Part shown: positions 54,326-64,000 of the stretch, in pieces | Layout of the letters: every line of letters begins with the position of its first letter | Position numbering within the stretch: position 1 is the first letter of the stretch | Assembly: GCA_031291445.1 (NCBI GenBank) | Contig: JARLJA010000195.1 | Coordinates: 1-64,000, forward strand | Reading direction: 5' to 3' | Source of the DNA: Xanthobacteraceae bacterium | GTDB taxonomy: Bacteria > Pseudomonadota > Alphaproteobacteria > Rhizobiales > Xanthobacteraceae | Length of the DNA stretch: 64,000 nucleotides | Program-made: the position numbers and the translations under genes | The notes under the pieces: generated by a model | Databases searched by the model: none | Seen by the model: the letters and a program-made list of their open reading frames with translations, nothing else | Told to the model about the DNA's origin: nothing

Positions 54326-54919
54326 GTGGGGGCGGTGTTGCGTATCGAGGGTTATGTGATCGTGTCGGCCGACGGCATGCTGGCGACTGCGGATCGCGTG
54401 ATGCCCGAGACCCTCAAGTTCGAGGGCGATCAGCGCTTCTTCAATGCCGCCCTGGATCGGGCCGATCTCATCGTCCACGGCCGCCATTCGTACGAGGATC
54501 AGCCGAATTCACCGCGGCGGCGGCGCATCGTGCTCAGCCGGTCGATTGCCGCGGTTGCGCCCGATCCCGACAATCGCAACGCGACGCTATGGAATCCGGC
54601 TGGCGCCCCCTTCGCCCGGGCCTGCGCCCAGGCCGGCGTCGAAACCGGAACTGCCGCAGTGATCGGCGGCCCGGTGGTGTTCGCGATGTTTCTCGACCGC
54701 TATGACACGTTCTGGCTGTCGCGCGCGCCCCGCGTCACCATACCCGGCGGGCTCGGGGTCTTTCCCGACGTGCCTGCGCGCTCGCCGGAGGAGATCCTCT
54801 CAGGCGCCGGCCTGGCACCGCGCGAGCGCCAGGTCCTCGACGAGACCGAAGGCGTCACGGTGACAGCGTGGCGGCGCGTCGCGCCGGCCACGCCGCGATC
54901 GGATCAGGTGTCCGAATAG
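54326..54919 (+). CDS. Dihydrofolate reductase-like (RibD C-terminal fold) protein
   Basis: A 197-residue protein with the DHFR/RibD_C fold: GYVIVSADGMLATAD near the N-terminus, ADLIVHGRHSYE, and AAVIGGPVVFAMFLDRYDTFWLSRA. The family includes reductases of unknown substrate, and this is probably not the folate enzyme. The start is GTG 54326 or GTG 54335. It overlaps the convergent DoxX gene by 16 bp. Confidence 0.7.
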   Translation: MGAVLRIEGYVIVSADGMLATADRVMPETLKFEGDQRFFNAALDRADLIVHGRHSYEDQPNSPRRRRIVLSRSIAAVAPDPDNRNATLWNPAGAPFARACAQAGVETGTAAVIGGPVVFAMFLDRYDTFWLSRAPRVTIPGGLGVFPDVPARSPEEILSGAGLAPRERQVLDETEGVTVTAWRRVAPATPRSDQVSE

Positions 54920-55353
54920 ACCGCCTCTTCGGTCACGATCCGCGGTCGCGGAAATCCGACGATGATCAACAGCGCGCCGACCAGCGAGAGATTCTTCAGG
55001 GCATGGATCATGTTGTCCTGGCGCTCGGGTCCGGTCGTGTCCCAGAAATTGTGGAACGACACGGTCGCCGCGACCACGAACAGGATCAGGATCGCGGCGA
55101 AGAACCGCGCTCCGAAATTCAGCGCGATCAGAAGCCCGCAGATCACCTCGAGAATGCCCGCCGCGATGGCAAGGATCTGCGCGATCGGCATCCCGCTCAT
55201 GGCTTCCAGCTGGCCGGTATAGGTGGCCAGCGCCGCCGGGATCACGACCTTGTCGGCGACGAGATGCGTGGTCGCCGCGATATCGATCAGCTTCATGGCG
55301 CCTGAAACAACGAACAGCACTGAAAACAGAATACGTCCGATCGCAACCAACAT
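54904..55353 (-). CDS. DoxX-family membrane protein
   Basis: A 149-residue protein with four predicted membrane helices. It begins MLVAIGRILFSVLFVVSGAMKL, with the family G-x-x-K motif, and contains ICGLLIALNFGARFFAAILI and FHNFWDT. DoxX proteins are linked to redox or sulfur metabolism in some bacteria, but the role of this member is unknown. It is convergent and overlapping with the DHFR-like gene. Confidence 0.87.
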   Translation of the reverse strand: MLVAIGRILFSVLFVVSGAMKLIDIAATTHLVADKVVIPAALATYTGQLEAMSGMPIAQILAIAAGILEVICGLLIALNFGARFFAAILILFVVAATVSFHNFWDTTGPERQDNMIHALKNLSLVGALLIIVGFPRPRIVTEEAVYSDT

Positions 55354-55401
55354 GTGTGTCCCTCGTCGTGACGGGATGTCAAATCCGCTAGATGCCCCGC
55401 T

Positions 55402-57720
55402 TCACCCCTCCGATCCCATCGACAGCGGCGGCTGCTGCCGGATCGCCTGCTCCTGCGCCTCGACCACCGCCACCGCCGTCATGTTCAGGATGCCCCGCGC
55501 GGTGACCGACTTGGTGAGGATATGCGCCGGCCGCGACGGACCGATCAGGATCGGTCCGACCGGCAGGGCGTCGGCGAGCATCTTGATCATCTGGTAGGCG
55601 ATGTTCGCCGCGTCGAGGTTCGGCATGATCAGGATGTTGGCCACGCCCTCCAGCCGGGAATGGGGCAGAATGTTCTGACGGGTGATCTGCGACAGCGCGG
55701 CGTCACCCTGCATCTCGCCGTCGGCTTCGATCCCGGGATGCTGGGCGGCGAACAGCCGCGTCGCGTCGCGCACCTTGCGCGACGAATCGCTGTCGTAGCT
55801 GCCGAAATCCGAGTGCGACAGAAAGGCGATCTTCGGCTTCAGCCCGAAGCGGTGGACGTGAATGGCGGCCTGCGACGCCAGCTCCGCGAGTTCCGCCGCG
55901 GTCGGGTTGAGCCGGACATGGGTGTCGGCAATGAAATAGGGACCCTTGCTGGTGATGACGAGCGCGAGCGCCGAGAAATCCGTCACCTCCGGGCAGAGGC
56001 CGATGATCTCCCTCACCCGCCGCAGGTGGCTCATGTAGCGCCCGTCGACGCCGCAGATCATCGCGTCGGCGTCGCCGCGCACCACCGCAAGCGCCGCGAT
56101 CACGGTGTTGTTGGTCCGCACCAGCGTGCGCGCCGCGTCCGGGGTGACGCCGCTGCGTCCGGCGACCTGGATGTAGCTCTGCACGTAGGACTTGTAGCGC
56201 GGATCGTCTTCCGGATTGACGAGGTGAAAGTCGCGACCGGCGCGGATTTCGAGGCCGAAGCGCTCGATGCGGCTCGCCACCACCGACGGACGGCCGACCA
56301 GGATCGGCAGCGCGAGCTTCTCCTCGAGGATGACCTGGACCGCGCGCAGCACCCGCTCGTCCTCGCCTTCGGCGTAGATCACCCGCATCGGCTGGGTCTT
56401 GGCCTTGGCGAACAGCGGCTTCATGATCAGCCCGGAGCGGAAGGTGAACCGCTCGAGGTTCTCGACATAGTCCTCGAAATTCTTGATCGGGCGCGTCGCC
56501 ACTCCCGAATCCATCGCCGCCTTGGCCACCGCCGGCGCGATCCGCAGGATCAGCCGCGGGTCGAACGGGCTCGGAATCAGGGAGCCGGGGCCGAAGCCCT
56601 GGACGTCGCTCGCCTCCGACGAACGGGCGACGACGTCGGACGGCGCCTCGCGGGCAAGCTGGGCGATGGCGTCGACCGCCGCCCGTTTCATCTCCTCGTT
56701 GATGGCGGTGGCGCCGACGTCGAGCGCGCCGCGGAAGATGTAGGGAAAGCACAGAACGTTGTTGACCTGATTGGGGAAGTCCGAGCGTCCGGTGCAGATC
56801 ATGGCGTCCGGCCGCACCGCACGGACGTCGTCGGGCATGATTTCGGGCGTCGGATTGGCGAGCGCCATCACCAGCGGCTTGTCGGCCATCTGCGCGACCA
56901 TCTCGCGGGTCAGCACGTTGGGTCCCGACAGGCCGAGAAAGATGTCCGCCCCGCCGATGACCTCGGCCAGGGTTCGCTTGTCGGTCTTTTGCGCGTAGAC
57001 CGATTTCCAGCGGTCCATGTTGACGTTGCGGCCCTCGTGGACAAGGCCGTCGATGTCGCAGACCCATACGTTCTTGCGCTGGACCCCGAGCGAGACCATG
57101 AGATTGAGGCAGGCGAGCGCGGCGGCGCCGGCGCCGGCGGCCACGATCTTGATGTCCTCGAGCTTCTTGCCGTTCAGCGCCAGCGCGTTGCGGACCGCTG
57201 CGCCGACGATGATGGCGGTGCCGTGCTGGTCGTCGTGAAAGACCGGGATCTTCATCCGCTCCTTCAGCTGGGCTTCGATCTCGAAGCACTCGGGCGCGCG
57301 AATGTCCTCCAGATTGATGCCGCCGAAAGTCGGCTCCAGCGCCGCCACCGTTTCGACCACGCGCTCGACCGTGCTGGCGGCGATCTCGATGTCGAAGACG
57401 TCGATGTTGGCGAATTTCTTGAACAGAACCGCCTTGCCTTCCATCACCGGCTTCGACGCCAGCGGCCCGATGTTGCCGAGCCCGAGCACCGCAGTGCCGT
57501 TGGAGATGACCGCGACCAGATTGGCGCGGCAGGTCAGCGTGGCCGCTTCGCTGGAATCCTGGGCAATGGCCTCGCACGCAGCCGCGACCCCCGGCGAATA
57601 GGCCAGCGCCAGGTCGCGCTGGTTGGCCAGCGGCTTGATCGGCTGGATCTCGAGCTTACCGGGACGAGGGAGGCGGTGATAGGCCAGTGCGGCAGACCGA
57701 AGATCCTCCGAATACGACAT
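55402..57720 (-). CDS. maeB: NADP-dependent malic enzyme with C-terminal phosphotransacetylase-like domain
   Basis: Oxidative decarboxylation of malate to pyruvate with NADPH production. The 772-residue protein has a malic enzyme half (residues 1 to about 430: [63 protein letters not shown]) and a phosphate acetyl/butaryltransferase-like half from about 435, which in this family is regulatory rather than catalytic. GGAGGGAA precedes the ATG at 57720, so the upstream GTG 57744 is not used. With aceA elsewhere in the window it fits growth on acetate or fatty acids. Confidence 0.94.
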   Translation of the reverse strand: MSYSEDLRSAALAYHRLPRPGKLEIQPIKPLANQRDLALAYSPGVAAACEAIAQDSSEAATLTCRANLVAVISNGTAVLGLGNIGPLASKPVMEGKAVLFKKFANIDVFDIEIAASTVERVVETVAALEPTFGGINLEDIRAPECFEIEAQLKERMKIPVFHDDQHGTAIIVGAAVRNALALNGKKLEDIKIVAAGAGAAALACLNLMVSLGVQRKNVWVCDIDGLVHEGRNVNMDRWKSVYAQKTDKRTLAEVIGGADIFLGLSGPNVLTREMVAQMADKPLVMALANPTPEIMPDDVRAVRPDAMICTGRSDFPNQVNNVLCFPYIFRGALDVGATAINEEMKRAAVDAIAQLAREAPSDVVARSSEASDVQGFGPGSLIPSPFDPRLILRIAPAVAKAAMDSGVATRPIKNFEDYVENLERFTFRSGLIMKPLFAKAKTQPMRVIYAEGEDERVLRAVQVILEEKLALPILVGRPSVVASRIERFGLEIRAGRDFHLVNPEDDPRYKSYVQSYIQVAGRSGVTPDAARTLVRTNNTVIAALAVVRGDADAMICGVDGRYMSHLRRVREIIGLCPEVTDFSALALVITSKGPYFIADTHVRLNPTAAELAELASQAAIHVHRFGLKPKIAFLSHSDFGSYDSDSSRKVRDATRLFAAQHPGIEADGEMQGDAALSQITRQNILPHSRLEGVANILIMPNLDAANIAYQMIKMLADALPVGPILIGPSRPAHILTKSVTARGILNMTAVAVVEAQEQAIRQQPPLSMGSEG

Positions 57721-57831
57721 CTGTTCCCTCCGAACCGTCTGCACGGCGAATACGACGCGGCAGACCGTTCAACACCGCACCGCGCGTCCATTTCAGCGCG
57801 TCGATTGCGACGCCCCTCAGCGCCCCGAACC

Positions 57832-59604
57832 TCACCCCTGCGGCAGATTGAGCCGAATATGCAGCTCGCGCAACTGCTTCGGTGTCACTTCCGACGGCGC
57901 GCCCATCAGCAGATCTTCGGCCCGCTGGTTCATCGGAAACAGCGAGATTTCCCGCAGATTCGTCGTCCCGCAGAGCAGCATGACGACGCGATCGACGCCT
58001 GCTGCCATGCCGCCGTGCGGCGGCGCGCCGTACTGGAACGCGCGATACATGCCGCCGAATCGGTCGATCACATCCTGCTCGCCGTAGCCCGCGATTTCGA
58101 ACGCCTTGACCATGGCCTGCGGCCGATGGTTGCGGATGCCGCCCGAGGCGATCTCGTAGCCGTTGCACGTGATGTCGTACTGGAACGCCTTGATGGTCAG
58201 CGGGTCCTGGGTTTCCAGCGCATCGAGCCCGCCCTGCGGCATGGAGAACGGGTTGTGGCTGAAGTCGACCTTCTTGTCGTCCTCGTTGTATTCGTACATC
58301 GGGAAGTCGACGATCCAGGCGAGTTCGAACCGCTCCTTGTCGATCAGGTTCAGCTCATCGCCGACCTTGGTCCGGGCGAGGCCCGCGAACTTGACGAATT
58401 TCGAAGGGTCACCGGCGACGAAGAACGCCGCGTCCCCCTCCTTCAGACCGAGCTGGGCGCGGATCGCCGCGGTCCGCTCCGCGCCGATGTTGTTGGCGAG
58501 CGGTCCCGCCCCCTCGCCGCCCTCGCGCCACATGATGTAGCCCAGCCCGGGCTGGCCCTCGCCCTGGGCCCACGAGTTCATGCGGTCGCAGAACGCCCGC
58601 GAGCCGCCGCCGGGCCCGGGGATCGCCCAGACCTCGTTGCGCCGATCTTCCAGCATCCGGGCGAACACCTTGAAGCCGGAGCCGCGGAAATGCTCCGAGA
58701 CGTTCTGCATCACCAGCGGATTGCGCAGGTCCGGCTTGTCGGTGCCGTATTTGCTCAGCGCCTCGGCATAGGCGATCCGCGGCCAGTTGCGGGTCACCGG
58801 CTTGCCCTTGGCGAACTCCTCGAACACCCCGGTGATCACCGGCTCGACCGCCGCGAACACGTCCTCCTGGGTGACGAAGCTCATTTCCAGGTCGAGCTGA
58901 TAGAACTCGCCCGGCAGGCGATCGGCCCGCGGATCCTCGTCGCGGAAGCACGGCGCGATCTGGAAGTAGCGGTCGAACCCCGACATCATCAGCAGCTGCT
59001 TGTATTGCTGGGGCGCCTGCGGCAGCGCATAGAACCGTCCCGGATGGATGCGGCTCGGCACCAGGAAGTCGCGCGCGCCCTCGGGCGACGACGCGGTCAG
59101 GATCGGCGTCTGAAACTCGAAGAAGCCGCTCTCCTTCATCCGCCGCCGCATCGAATCGACGATCGCGCCGCGGGTCATGATGTTCTGGTGCAGGCGCTCG
59201 CGCCGCAGGTCGAGGAAGCGGTACTTCAGCCGGATGTCCTCGGGATAGTCCTGGTCGCCGAACACCGGAAGCGGCAGTTCGCCTGCTGGCCCCAGGACCT
59301 CGATCTCGGTGATGAAGATCTCGACCTCGCCGGTCGGCAGTTCCGGGTTGTCGGTTCCCTCCGGCCGGCGGCGGACCTTGCCGTCGATCCGGACCACCCA
59401 TTCCGAGCGCAGCGTCTCGGCCTCGCGGAACGCCGGCGAATCCGGGTCGGCCACACACTGGGTCAGACCGTAGTGGTCGCGCAGGTCGATGAACAGCAGG
59501 CCGCCGTGGTCGCGGATGCGGTGGCACCAGCCCGACAGCCTGACAACCTCGTCGATATGGCTCGTGCGGAGCGCGCCGCAGGTATGGGACCGGTAGCGAT
59601 GCAT
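57832..59604 (-). CDS. aspS: Aspartyl-tRNA synthetase
   Basis: Charges tRNA-Asp (and, in many alphaproteobacteria lacking AsnRS, also tRNA-Asn). The 590-residue protein starts [18 protein letters not shown]. The anticodon-binding OB fold covers residues 1-110, class II motif 2 is [11 protein letters not shown], the bacterial insertion GAD domain lies between, and motif 3 is [15 protein letters not shown]. The ATG at 59604 matches the conserved N-terminus; the frame is open upstream to 59730 without family sequence. Confidence 0.96.
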   Translation of the reverse strand: MHRYRSHTCGALRTSHIDEVVRLSGWCHRIRDHGGLLFIDLRDHYGLTQCVADPDSPAFREAETLRSEWVVRIDGKVRRRPEGTDNPELPTGEVEIFITEIEVLGPAGELPLPVFGDQDYPEDIRLKYRFLDLRRERLHQNIMTRGAIVDSMRRRMKESGFFEFQTPILTASSPEGARDFLVPSRIHPGRFYALPQAPQQYKQLLMMSGFDRYFQIAPCFRDEDPRADRLPGEFYQLDLEMSFVTQEDVFAAVEPVITGVFEEFAKGKPVTRNWPRIAYAEALSKYGTDKPDLRNPLVMQNVSEHFRGSGFKVFARMLEDRRNEVWAIPGPGGGSRAFCDRMNSWAQGEGQPGLGYIMWREGGEGAGPLANNIGAERTAAIRAQLGLKEGDAAFFVAGDPSKFVKFAGLARTKVGDELNLIDKERFELAWIVDFPMYEYNEDDKKVDFSHNPFSMPQGGLDALETQDPLTIKAFQYDITCNGYEIASGGIRNHRPQAMVKAFEIAGYGEQDVIDRFGGMYRAFQYGAPPHGGMAAGVDRVVMLLCGTTNLREISLFPMNQRAEDLLMGAPSEVTPKQLRELHIRLNLPQG

Positions 59605-59826
59605 GGAGATCCTGAGTGACGCCAAAACTGTGGATTCGGGGTGCGAATGCTGGAATCGGACCGCGAGCCGATGGCTGGGGTTTACCCGAGCCCGGCCCGG
59701 GCGGCAACAAACCTCCGCAGGACGTTTCACCCGTTTCTCGCAAGCGCGAAAAGACTCGGATAAACAACGCTGTCACCCAACAAATCGGGGCGACAAGCGG
59801 GCCAAGAAGGGTTATGCAGCGTCCTC

Positions 59827-60975
59827 ATGAAGCTGATCACGTCCACGGGCGAGCTTGCCGCCGCCTGTACCCGCCTCGCCACGCACCCCGTCATCACCGT
59901 CGACACCGAATTCTTGCGGGAGACGACCTACTACCCCCTGCTCTGCGTCATCCAGATGGCCAGCGCGGACGAGGCGGTGGTGGTCGATTCGCTGGCCCCG
60001 GGGCTCGATCTGGCGCCGTTCTTCGCGCTGATGGGCAACGAGGCCGTTCTCAAGGTCTTTCACGCCGCCCGGCAGGACATCGAGATCGTCTGGCACCGCG
60101 CCGGGACCGTTCCCCATCCGGTGTTCGATACCCAGGTCGCCGCGATGGTGCTGGGCTACGGCGACAGCATCGCCTACGACGCGCTGGTCGAACGCATTAC
60201 CGGCCACCGCCCGGACAAGACCCACCGTTTCACCGACTGGTCGCGCCGGCCGCTGACCGAGGAACAGCTGCACTACGCGGTCTCGGACGTCACCCACCTG
60301 CGCGAAGTCTTCGCCGCGCTGGACGCCGACCTCAAGAAGCGCGGCCGCAGCGACTGGGTCAGCGAGGAGATGGCGGTGCTGACCTCGCCCAAGACCTATG
60401 ATTTCCACCCCGAACGCGCCTGGGAGCGGCTGAAGACCCGGGTCCGCAAGCCGAAGGAATTGGCGGTCCTGATGGAGGTCGCGGCCTGGCGCGAGCAGGA
60501 GGCCCAGAGCCGGGACGTGCCGCGCTCCCGCATCCTCAAGGACGACGCCATCGGCGACATCGCCACCCATGCGCCGACCAGCCTCGAACGGCTGGCCAAC
60601 CTGCGCTCGCTGCCCAAGGGCTTCGAGCGCTCCAAATGGGGGCAGGACATCGTCGATGCGGTCCAGCGCGGGCTGGCCCGCGATCCGCACAGCCTGCCCA
60701 AGCTCGACAAGCCGCGCGCCAACGCCAACACCTCGGCGACCGTCGAGCTGCTGAAGGTCCTGCTGCGGATGACGTCGGAACAGCACGGCGTGGCGTCCAA
60801 GGTGATCGCCACGGTCGACGACCTCGAGCTCATCGCCGCCGACGACGACGCCGACGTCGAGGCGCTGCACGGCTGGCGACGCGAGCTGTTCGGTGAAGCG
60901 GCTCTCGGCCTCAAGCACGGCCGGCTCGCGCTCGCCATCAACAAGGGCCGCGTGGTGCCGATCACCCGCGACTAG
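59827..60975 (+). CDS. rnd: Ribonuclease D
   Basis: A 382-residue 3'-5' exoribonuclease for tRNA maturation. DEDDy active site: Exo [14 protein letters not shown], Exo [27 protein letters not shown], and Exo [16 protein letters not shown] with its Tyr. An HRDC domain lies at about residues 205-285 and a second related helical region follows. Divergent from aspS across about 220 bp in which I see no RNA gene. Confidence 0.95.
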   Translation: MKLITSTGELAAACTRLATHPVITVDTEFLRETTYYPLLCVIQMASADEAVVVDSLAPGLDLAPFFALMGNEAVLKVFHAARQDIEIVWHRAGTVPHPVFDTQVAAMVLGYGDSIAYDALVERITGHRPDKTHRFTDWSRRPLTEEQLHYAVSDVTHLREVFAALDADLKKRGRSDWVSEEMAVLTSPKTYDFHPERAWERLKTRVRKPKELAVLMEVAAWREQEAQSRDVPRSRILKDDAIGDIATHAPTSLERLANLRSLPKGFERSKWGQDIVDAVQRGLARDPHSLPKLDKPRANANTSATVELLKVLLRMTSEQHGVASKVIATVDDLELIAADDDADVEALHGWRRELFGEAALGLKHGRLALAINKGRVVPITRD

Positions 60976-61001
60976 CGTTCCGATTCCAACATTCGAACAC
61001 G

Positions 61002-62606
61002 CTAACGCTTGTCGCGCGGCTTCCGCTTCTTGACCACCACGCCCGAGCGGCCGAGGTGCCGCGCCAGCTGCTTGAACCGGCTCGCGACCCGGTCGGCGGC
61101 GAGGTCGGCGATCCGGGCGTCGAACACCAGGTCGAGCTGACGGCCCTCGCTCTTGAAATGGGTGGCCGACAGCACCCCCGGACGCGCCGCCGAGATCAGG
61201 TGGGCGACCCGGTACATGGCGCCGAGCACCCGCGCCCGCTCCAGCATGTGCGGATTGACCAGCGCGCGAACCTCCGCCGGCGCCTCGTTCTCCGGGTCGA
61301 GCCCGGCGTAGCGATAGTAGACCGCCAGCGCCAGCAGGGCCCGTCCCTGGTGGGTGATGGCGCCGAAGTGACCATTGGTGATCGCGTTCAGGGCCTGCTC
61401 GCCGCGATGGTCCGGATGCTCCCGCCAGCAGATGTCCGACAGCAGGCACCCGGCGTGGCGCAGCCGGCGCTCGTCGTCGGTCTCCTTGAGGTGAACGGTC
61501 CTGGCCAGCCGGTCGGTCCACTCGATCAGCTCCGCGGCGTGGCCGGGCGACCGCGACCGCAGCCGGTTGAGCGTCTCGGCCGCGGCGATCAGGCCGTCGC
61601 GGGCGCGCTCCCGCTCCGGCAGCTTGTCGTACAGCAGCCCCTCGCGGACGCCGTAGGTCGAGAACACGATCATCTTCGGCTTGGCGATGAGCAGGATATA
61701 TTCGAGCACCAGCGCGGCGTAGGTCAGGAGCGGACGGCGGGCGTCGGCGACGGTTTCGATGTCGGCCAGTTCGCCGGTGACCGCCAGGCGGCGCAGGCGG
61801 CGGACGAAATCGAGCGCCTCGGCGGCCGGGATCGCGTAGCCGTGCATCACGCGCAGCGCGTAGCCGCTCTGGATGATGTGGATCCGGGCGAAGGCCCGCC
61901 ACGTTCCGCCGACCGCGTAGAACGTCCGTCCGCGACCGGCCTTCAGCAGCGGCGTCGACTCCAGCGCGGCCCTGACGATCCGGTCGGCGCGCTTCAGCGA
62001 CTTCTGCGACGCATCCTGCAGCGCCAGACCCCCGAGCGGCGTCGTCAGCCCGCCGTGGACCCGATGGCCGCGGACGTCGACCAGCTCGAGCGAGCCGCCG
62101 CCGAGGTCGCCGACGAGGCCGTCGGGCCTGTAGACGCCCGAGATGACGCCGAGCGCGGAAAGATTTGCCTCGCGCGAGCCGGACAGGATCTCGATCGGCA
62201 CGCCGCAGATGCGTTCCGCCTCGGCGATGAAATCCGCGCCGTTGCTGGCGTCGCGGCAGGCCGCGGTCGCGATCGCAAACACCCGTCCGACCTTCATGAC
62301 CCGGCAGAGCGCGCGAAATCGCCGCAACGCGCTGAGCGCCTTCTGCACGGCATCGTCGGCCAAAAGCCCGGTGGACTGGACCTCGCGGCCGAGACCGCAC
62401 AGGGTCTTCTCGTTGAACAGCGGCGCGAGATTGCGCGTCATGTCTTCATAGACGACGAGGCGGATCGAGTTCGATCCGATGTCGATCACGGCGATGCTGG
62501 GCGAGGGCTTGTGGCGGCGTCGCGTCGCCACGGACCTGCGCGGGCTACGAACGCTCCGACCGACGAACGAGGCGGCGTGGCGAAGATTCTTTGAGGGACT
62601 TTCCAC
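61002..62606 (-). CDS. ppx: Ppx/GppA exopolyphosphatase family protein
   Basis: Removes terminal phosphate from polyphosphate (or from pppGpp). The 534-residue protein has the ASKHA phosphate loops [15 protein letters not shown] (near residue 40) and [13 protein letters not shown], and a C-terminal HD-like helical domain. The GTG start at 62606 overlaps the ppk stop by about 60 bp. An alternative GTG at 62528 would give no overlap and a start nearer the conserved domain. Co-transcribed with ppk. Confidence 0.9.
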   Translation of the reverse strand: MESPSKNLRHAASFVGRSVRSPRRSVATRRRHKPSPSIAVIDIGSNSIRLVVYEDMTRNLAPLFNEKTLCGLGREVQSTGLLADDAVQKALSALRRFRALCRVMKVGRVFAIATAACRDASNGADFIAEAERICGVPIEILSGSREANLSALGVISGVYRPDGLVGDLGGGSLELVDVRGHRVHGGLTTPLGGLALQDASQKSLKRADRIVRAALESTPLLKAGRGRTFYAVGGTWRAFARIHIIQSGYALRVMHGYAIPAAEALDFVRRLRRLAVTGELADIETVADARRPLLTYAALVLEYILLIAKPKMIVFSTYGVREGLLYDKLPERERARDGLIAAAETLNRLRSRSPGHAAELIEWTDRLARTVHLKETDDERRLRHAGCLLSDICWREHPDHRGEQALNAITNGHFGAITHQGRALLALAVYYRYAGLDPENEAPAEVRALVNPHMLERARVLGAMYRVAHLISAARPGVLSATHFKSEGRQLDLVFDARIADLAADRVASRFKQLARHLGRSGVVVKKRKPRDKR

Positions 62607-64000
62607 GGCCGGACAGACTCGGATTCGTCATGAAATAGTTATGAAGGTTGAAGGGCTCCTCGCCTTTCGCGGCCTTCATACGCGTTGACGATCCATCGGG
62701 CAACAACTGCCAGCTCTGCTCGTTGTCCTTCAGGTTCGCCACCATGATCTGGTCGAGAACCTGTTGATGCACCGTGGGATTCTGAAGCGGACACAGGACC
62801 TCGACGCGGCGGTCGAGGTTGCGCGGCATCATGTCGGCCGACGAGATGTACACCGTCGCCTTCGGCGACGGCAGGCCGTGGCCCATGCCGAAACAGTAGA
62901 TCCGGCCGTGTTCCAGGAAGCGGCCGATGATCGACTTCACGCGGATGTTCTCCGACAGTCCGACCACGCCCGGCCGCAGGCAGCAGATGCCGCGGACCAC
63001 GAGCTCGATCGCGACGCCGGCCTGGGAAGCGGCATAGAGCGCGTCGATGATGTCCGGATCGACCAGCGAGTTCATCTTCATCCAGATCGCCGCAGGCTTG
63101 CCGTGCCGGGCATGGGAGATCTCGTCGGCGATGTGCTGCAGGATGCGCTTGCGAAGCGTGAGCGGCGAAACCGCCATCTTCTCGATGTCGATGGGTTCGG
63201 CGTAGCCCGTGATGTAGTTGAAGACCCGCGCCCCGTCGCGCGCGATCACCGGGTCCGAGGTGAAGTAGGACAGGTCGGTGTAGATGCGCGCCGTCACCGG
63301 GTGGTAATTGCCGGTCCCGACATGGACGTAGCTGGTCAGCGTGCCGCCTTCGCGGCGCACCACCAGCGACAATTTGGCATGCGTCTTCAGCTCGATGAAG
63401 CCGTAGACCACCTGCACGCCGGCGCGCTCGAGATCCCGCGCCCAGCGGATATTGGCTTCCTCGTCGAAGCGCGCCTTGAGCTCGATCAGCGCGGTGACCG
63501 ACTTGCCCGCTTCGGCGGCCTCGACCAGGGTCTTGACGATCGGCGAATTGCTCGAGGTGCGGTACAGCGTCTGCTTGATCGCGACCACGTCGGGGTCGCG
63601 CGCGGCCTGCTGCAGGAACTGCACCACCACGTCGAACGACTCGTACGGATGGTGGACGATGAGGTCCTTTTGCCGGATCGCGGCAAAGATGTCGCCGCCG
63701 TGGTCGCGGACCCGCTCGGGATGCCGCGGCACGTAGGGCGGAAACTCGAGGTCCGGCCGGTCGAGCCGCGTCAGTTGCGACAGTTCGTTCATGGCGAGCG
63801 CGCCGTCGACCAGGAACACCTCCTCGTCGGTGGTGGCCAGCGCGTGCTGGACGAACGAGCGCAACTCCTCGGGCGTCGACGCCTCGATCTCGAGCCGGAT
63901 CACCGATCCGCGGCGGCGGCGCTTGAGCGCCGTCTCGAACACCCGGACGAGGTCCTCGGCTTCTTCCTCGATTTCGATCTCGGAATCGCGGATGACGCGG
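62545..64000 (-). CDS. ppk: Polyphosphate kinase 1, C-terminal part (continues past window end)
   Basis: Makes polyphosphate from ATP. The window holds about 485 C-terminal codons; the start lies beyond 64000, and the frame stays open to the edge ([20 protein letters not shown]). Signatures: [49 protein letters not shown] with a catalytic His, [19 protein letters not shown], and [16 protein letters not shown]. Its stop lies inside the 5' end of ppx, giving translational coupling of the making and breaking enzymes. Confidence 0.95.
   Translation of the reverse strand, partial: RVIRDSEIEIEEEAEDLVRVFETALKRRRRGSVIRLEIEASTPEELRSFVQHALATTDEEVFLVDGALAMNELSQLTRLDRPDLEFPPYVPRHPERVRDHGGDIFAAIRQKDLIVHHPYESFDVVVQFLQQAARDPDVVAIKQTLYRTSSNSPIVKTLVEAAEAGKSVTALIELKARFDEEANIRWARDLERAGVQVVYGFIELKTHAKLSLVVRREGGTLTSYVHVGTGNYHPVTARIYTDLSYFTSDPVIARDGARVFNYITGYAEPIDIEKMAVSPLTLRKRILQHIADEISHARHGKPAAIWMKMNSLVDPDIIDALYAASQAGVAIELVVRGICCLRPGVVGLSENIRVKSIIGRFLEHGRIYCFGMGHGLPSPKATVYISSADMMPRNLDRRVEVLCPLQNPTVHQQVLDQIMVANLKDNEQSWQLLPDGSSTRMKAAKGEEPFNLHNYFMTNPSLSGRGKSLKESSPRRLVRRSERS

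Noticed and set aside
55522..59619. A 1365-codon open frame on the plus strand
   Set aside because: It is antisense to maeB and aspS, which have complete family motifs. Long antisense frames are common in high-GC DNA; its composition (Asp/Arg/His/Val rich) is that of a shadow frame.
59605..59826. Possible tRNA or small RNA between aspS and rnd
   Set aside because: No cloverleaf arms, no T-loop sequence and no terminator were found in this gap.

Overview
The window is about 64 kb of high-GC, densely coding DNA. Gene families and style point to an alphaproteobacterium of the Bradyrhizobium/Rhodopseudomonas group (Nitrobacteraceae): a B12-dependent ribonucleotide reductase, a 545-residue isocitrate lyase with a divergent RamB/ScfR-like regulator, a DUF6719-like exported protein, many acyl-CoA dehydrogenases and ligases, a FixG/CcoG protein, and palindromic repeats typical of this group. 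This taxonomic call is inference. I see no rRNA, tRNA, CRISPR array, integrase or intact insertion sequence.

Layout. 1-2940: 3' part of nrdJ with an in-frame TAA at 61-63. 3036-4474: a frameshifted small-gene remnant and a fatty-acid desaturase. 4673-8874: an exported Clp-like protein with a palindromic operator candidate, then aceA and its divergent regulator. 8979-14032: housekeeping genes (YjdM, lytic transglycosylase, nitroreductase, arginase, SerA, VOC protein), with two copies of a foldable palindromic repeat on either side of the transglycosylase-nitroreductase pair. 14277-16780: a PEP-CTERM protein with two copies of a molybdopterin-oxidoreductase-like domain, and an isolated ccoG.

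16866-23523 is the clearest functional system: a BigR/SqrR-type persulfide-sensing ArsR repressor (two conserved cysteines) lies between two divergent units. Leftward are bigR, a membrane fusion protein and an RND pump. Rightward are sulfide:quinone oxidoreductase, thioredoxin-2 and a DUF2892 membrane protein. Two overlapping perfect palindromes occupy the shared control region. The 3' stump of another DUF2892 gene abuts an AlgI/AlgJ-type O-acetyltransferase pair (23657-26193), marking a recombination boundary.

26406-45692 is catabolic: a branched-chain-type binding protein, acyl-CoA ligases, acyl-CoA dehydrogenases, a two-component styrene/indole monooxygenase (styA, an EthD-like gene, styB) with a divergent LysR regulator, and a long leftward cluster (dehydrogenase, AraC regulator, beta-keto acid cleavage enzyme, acyl-CoA ligase, two-subunit biotin-dependent carboxylase, hydratase). 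That cluster resembles acyclic-terpene (Atu) or leucine (Liu) catabolism, but has a beta-keto acid cleavage enzyme instead of the usual lyase. A HAD dehalogenase and a PA1024-like quinone reductase follow.

45797-64000 is mostly housekeeping: chemoreceptor, HxlR regulator, ketopantoate reductase, small exported proteins, L,D-transpeptidase, glutathione peroxidase, polysaccharide deacetylase, DoxX, malic enzyme, AspRS, RNase D, and a ppk-ppx pair. ppk runs off the right edge.
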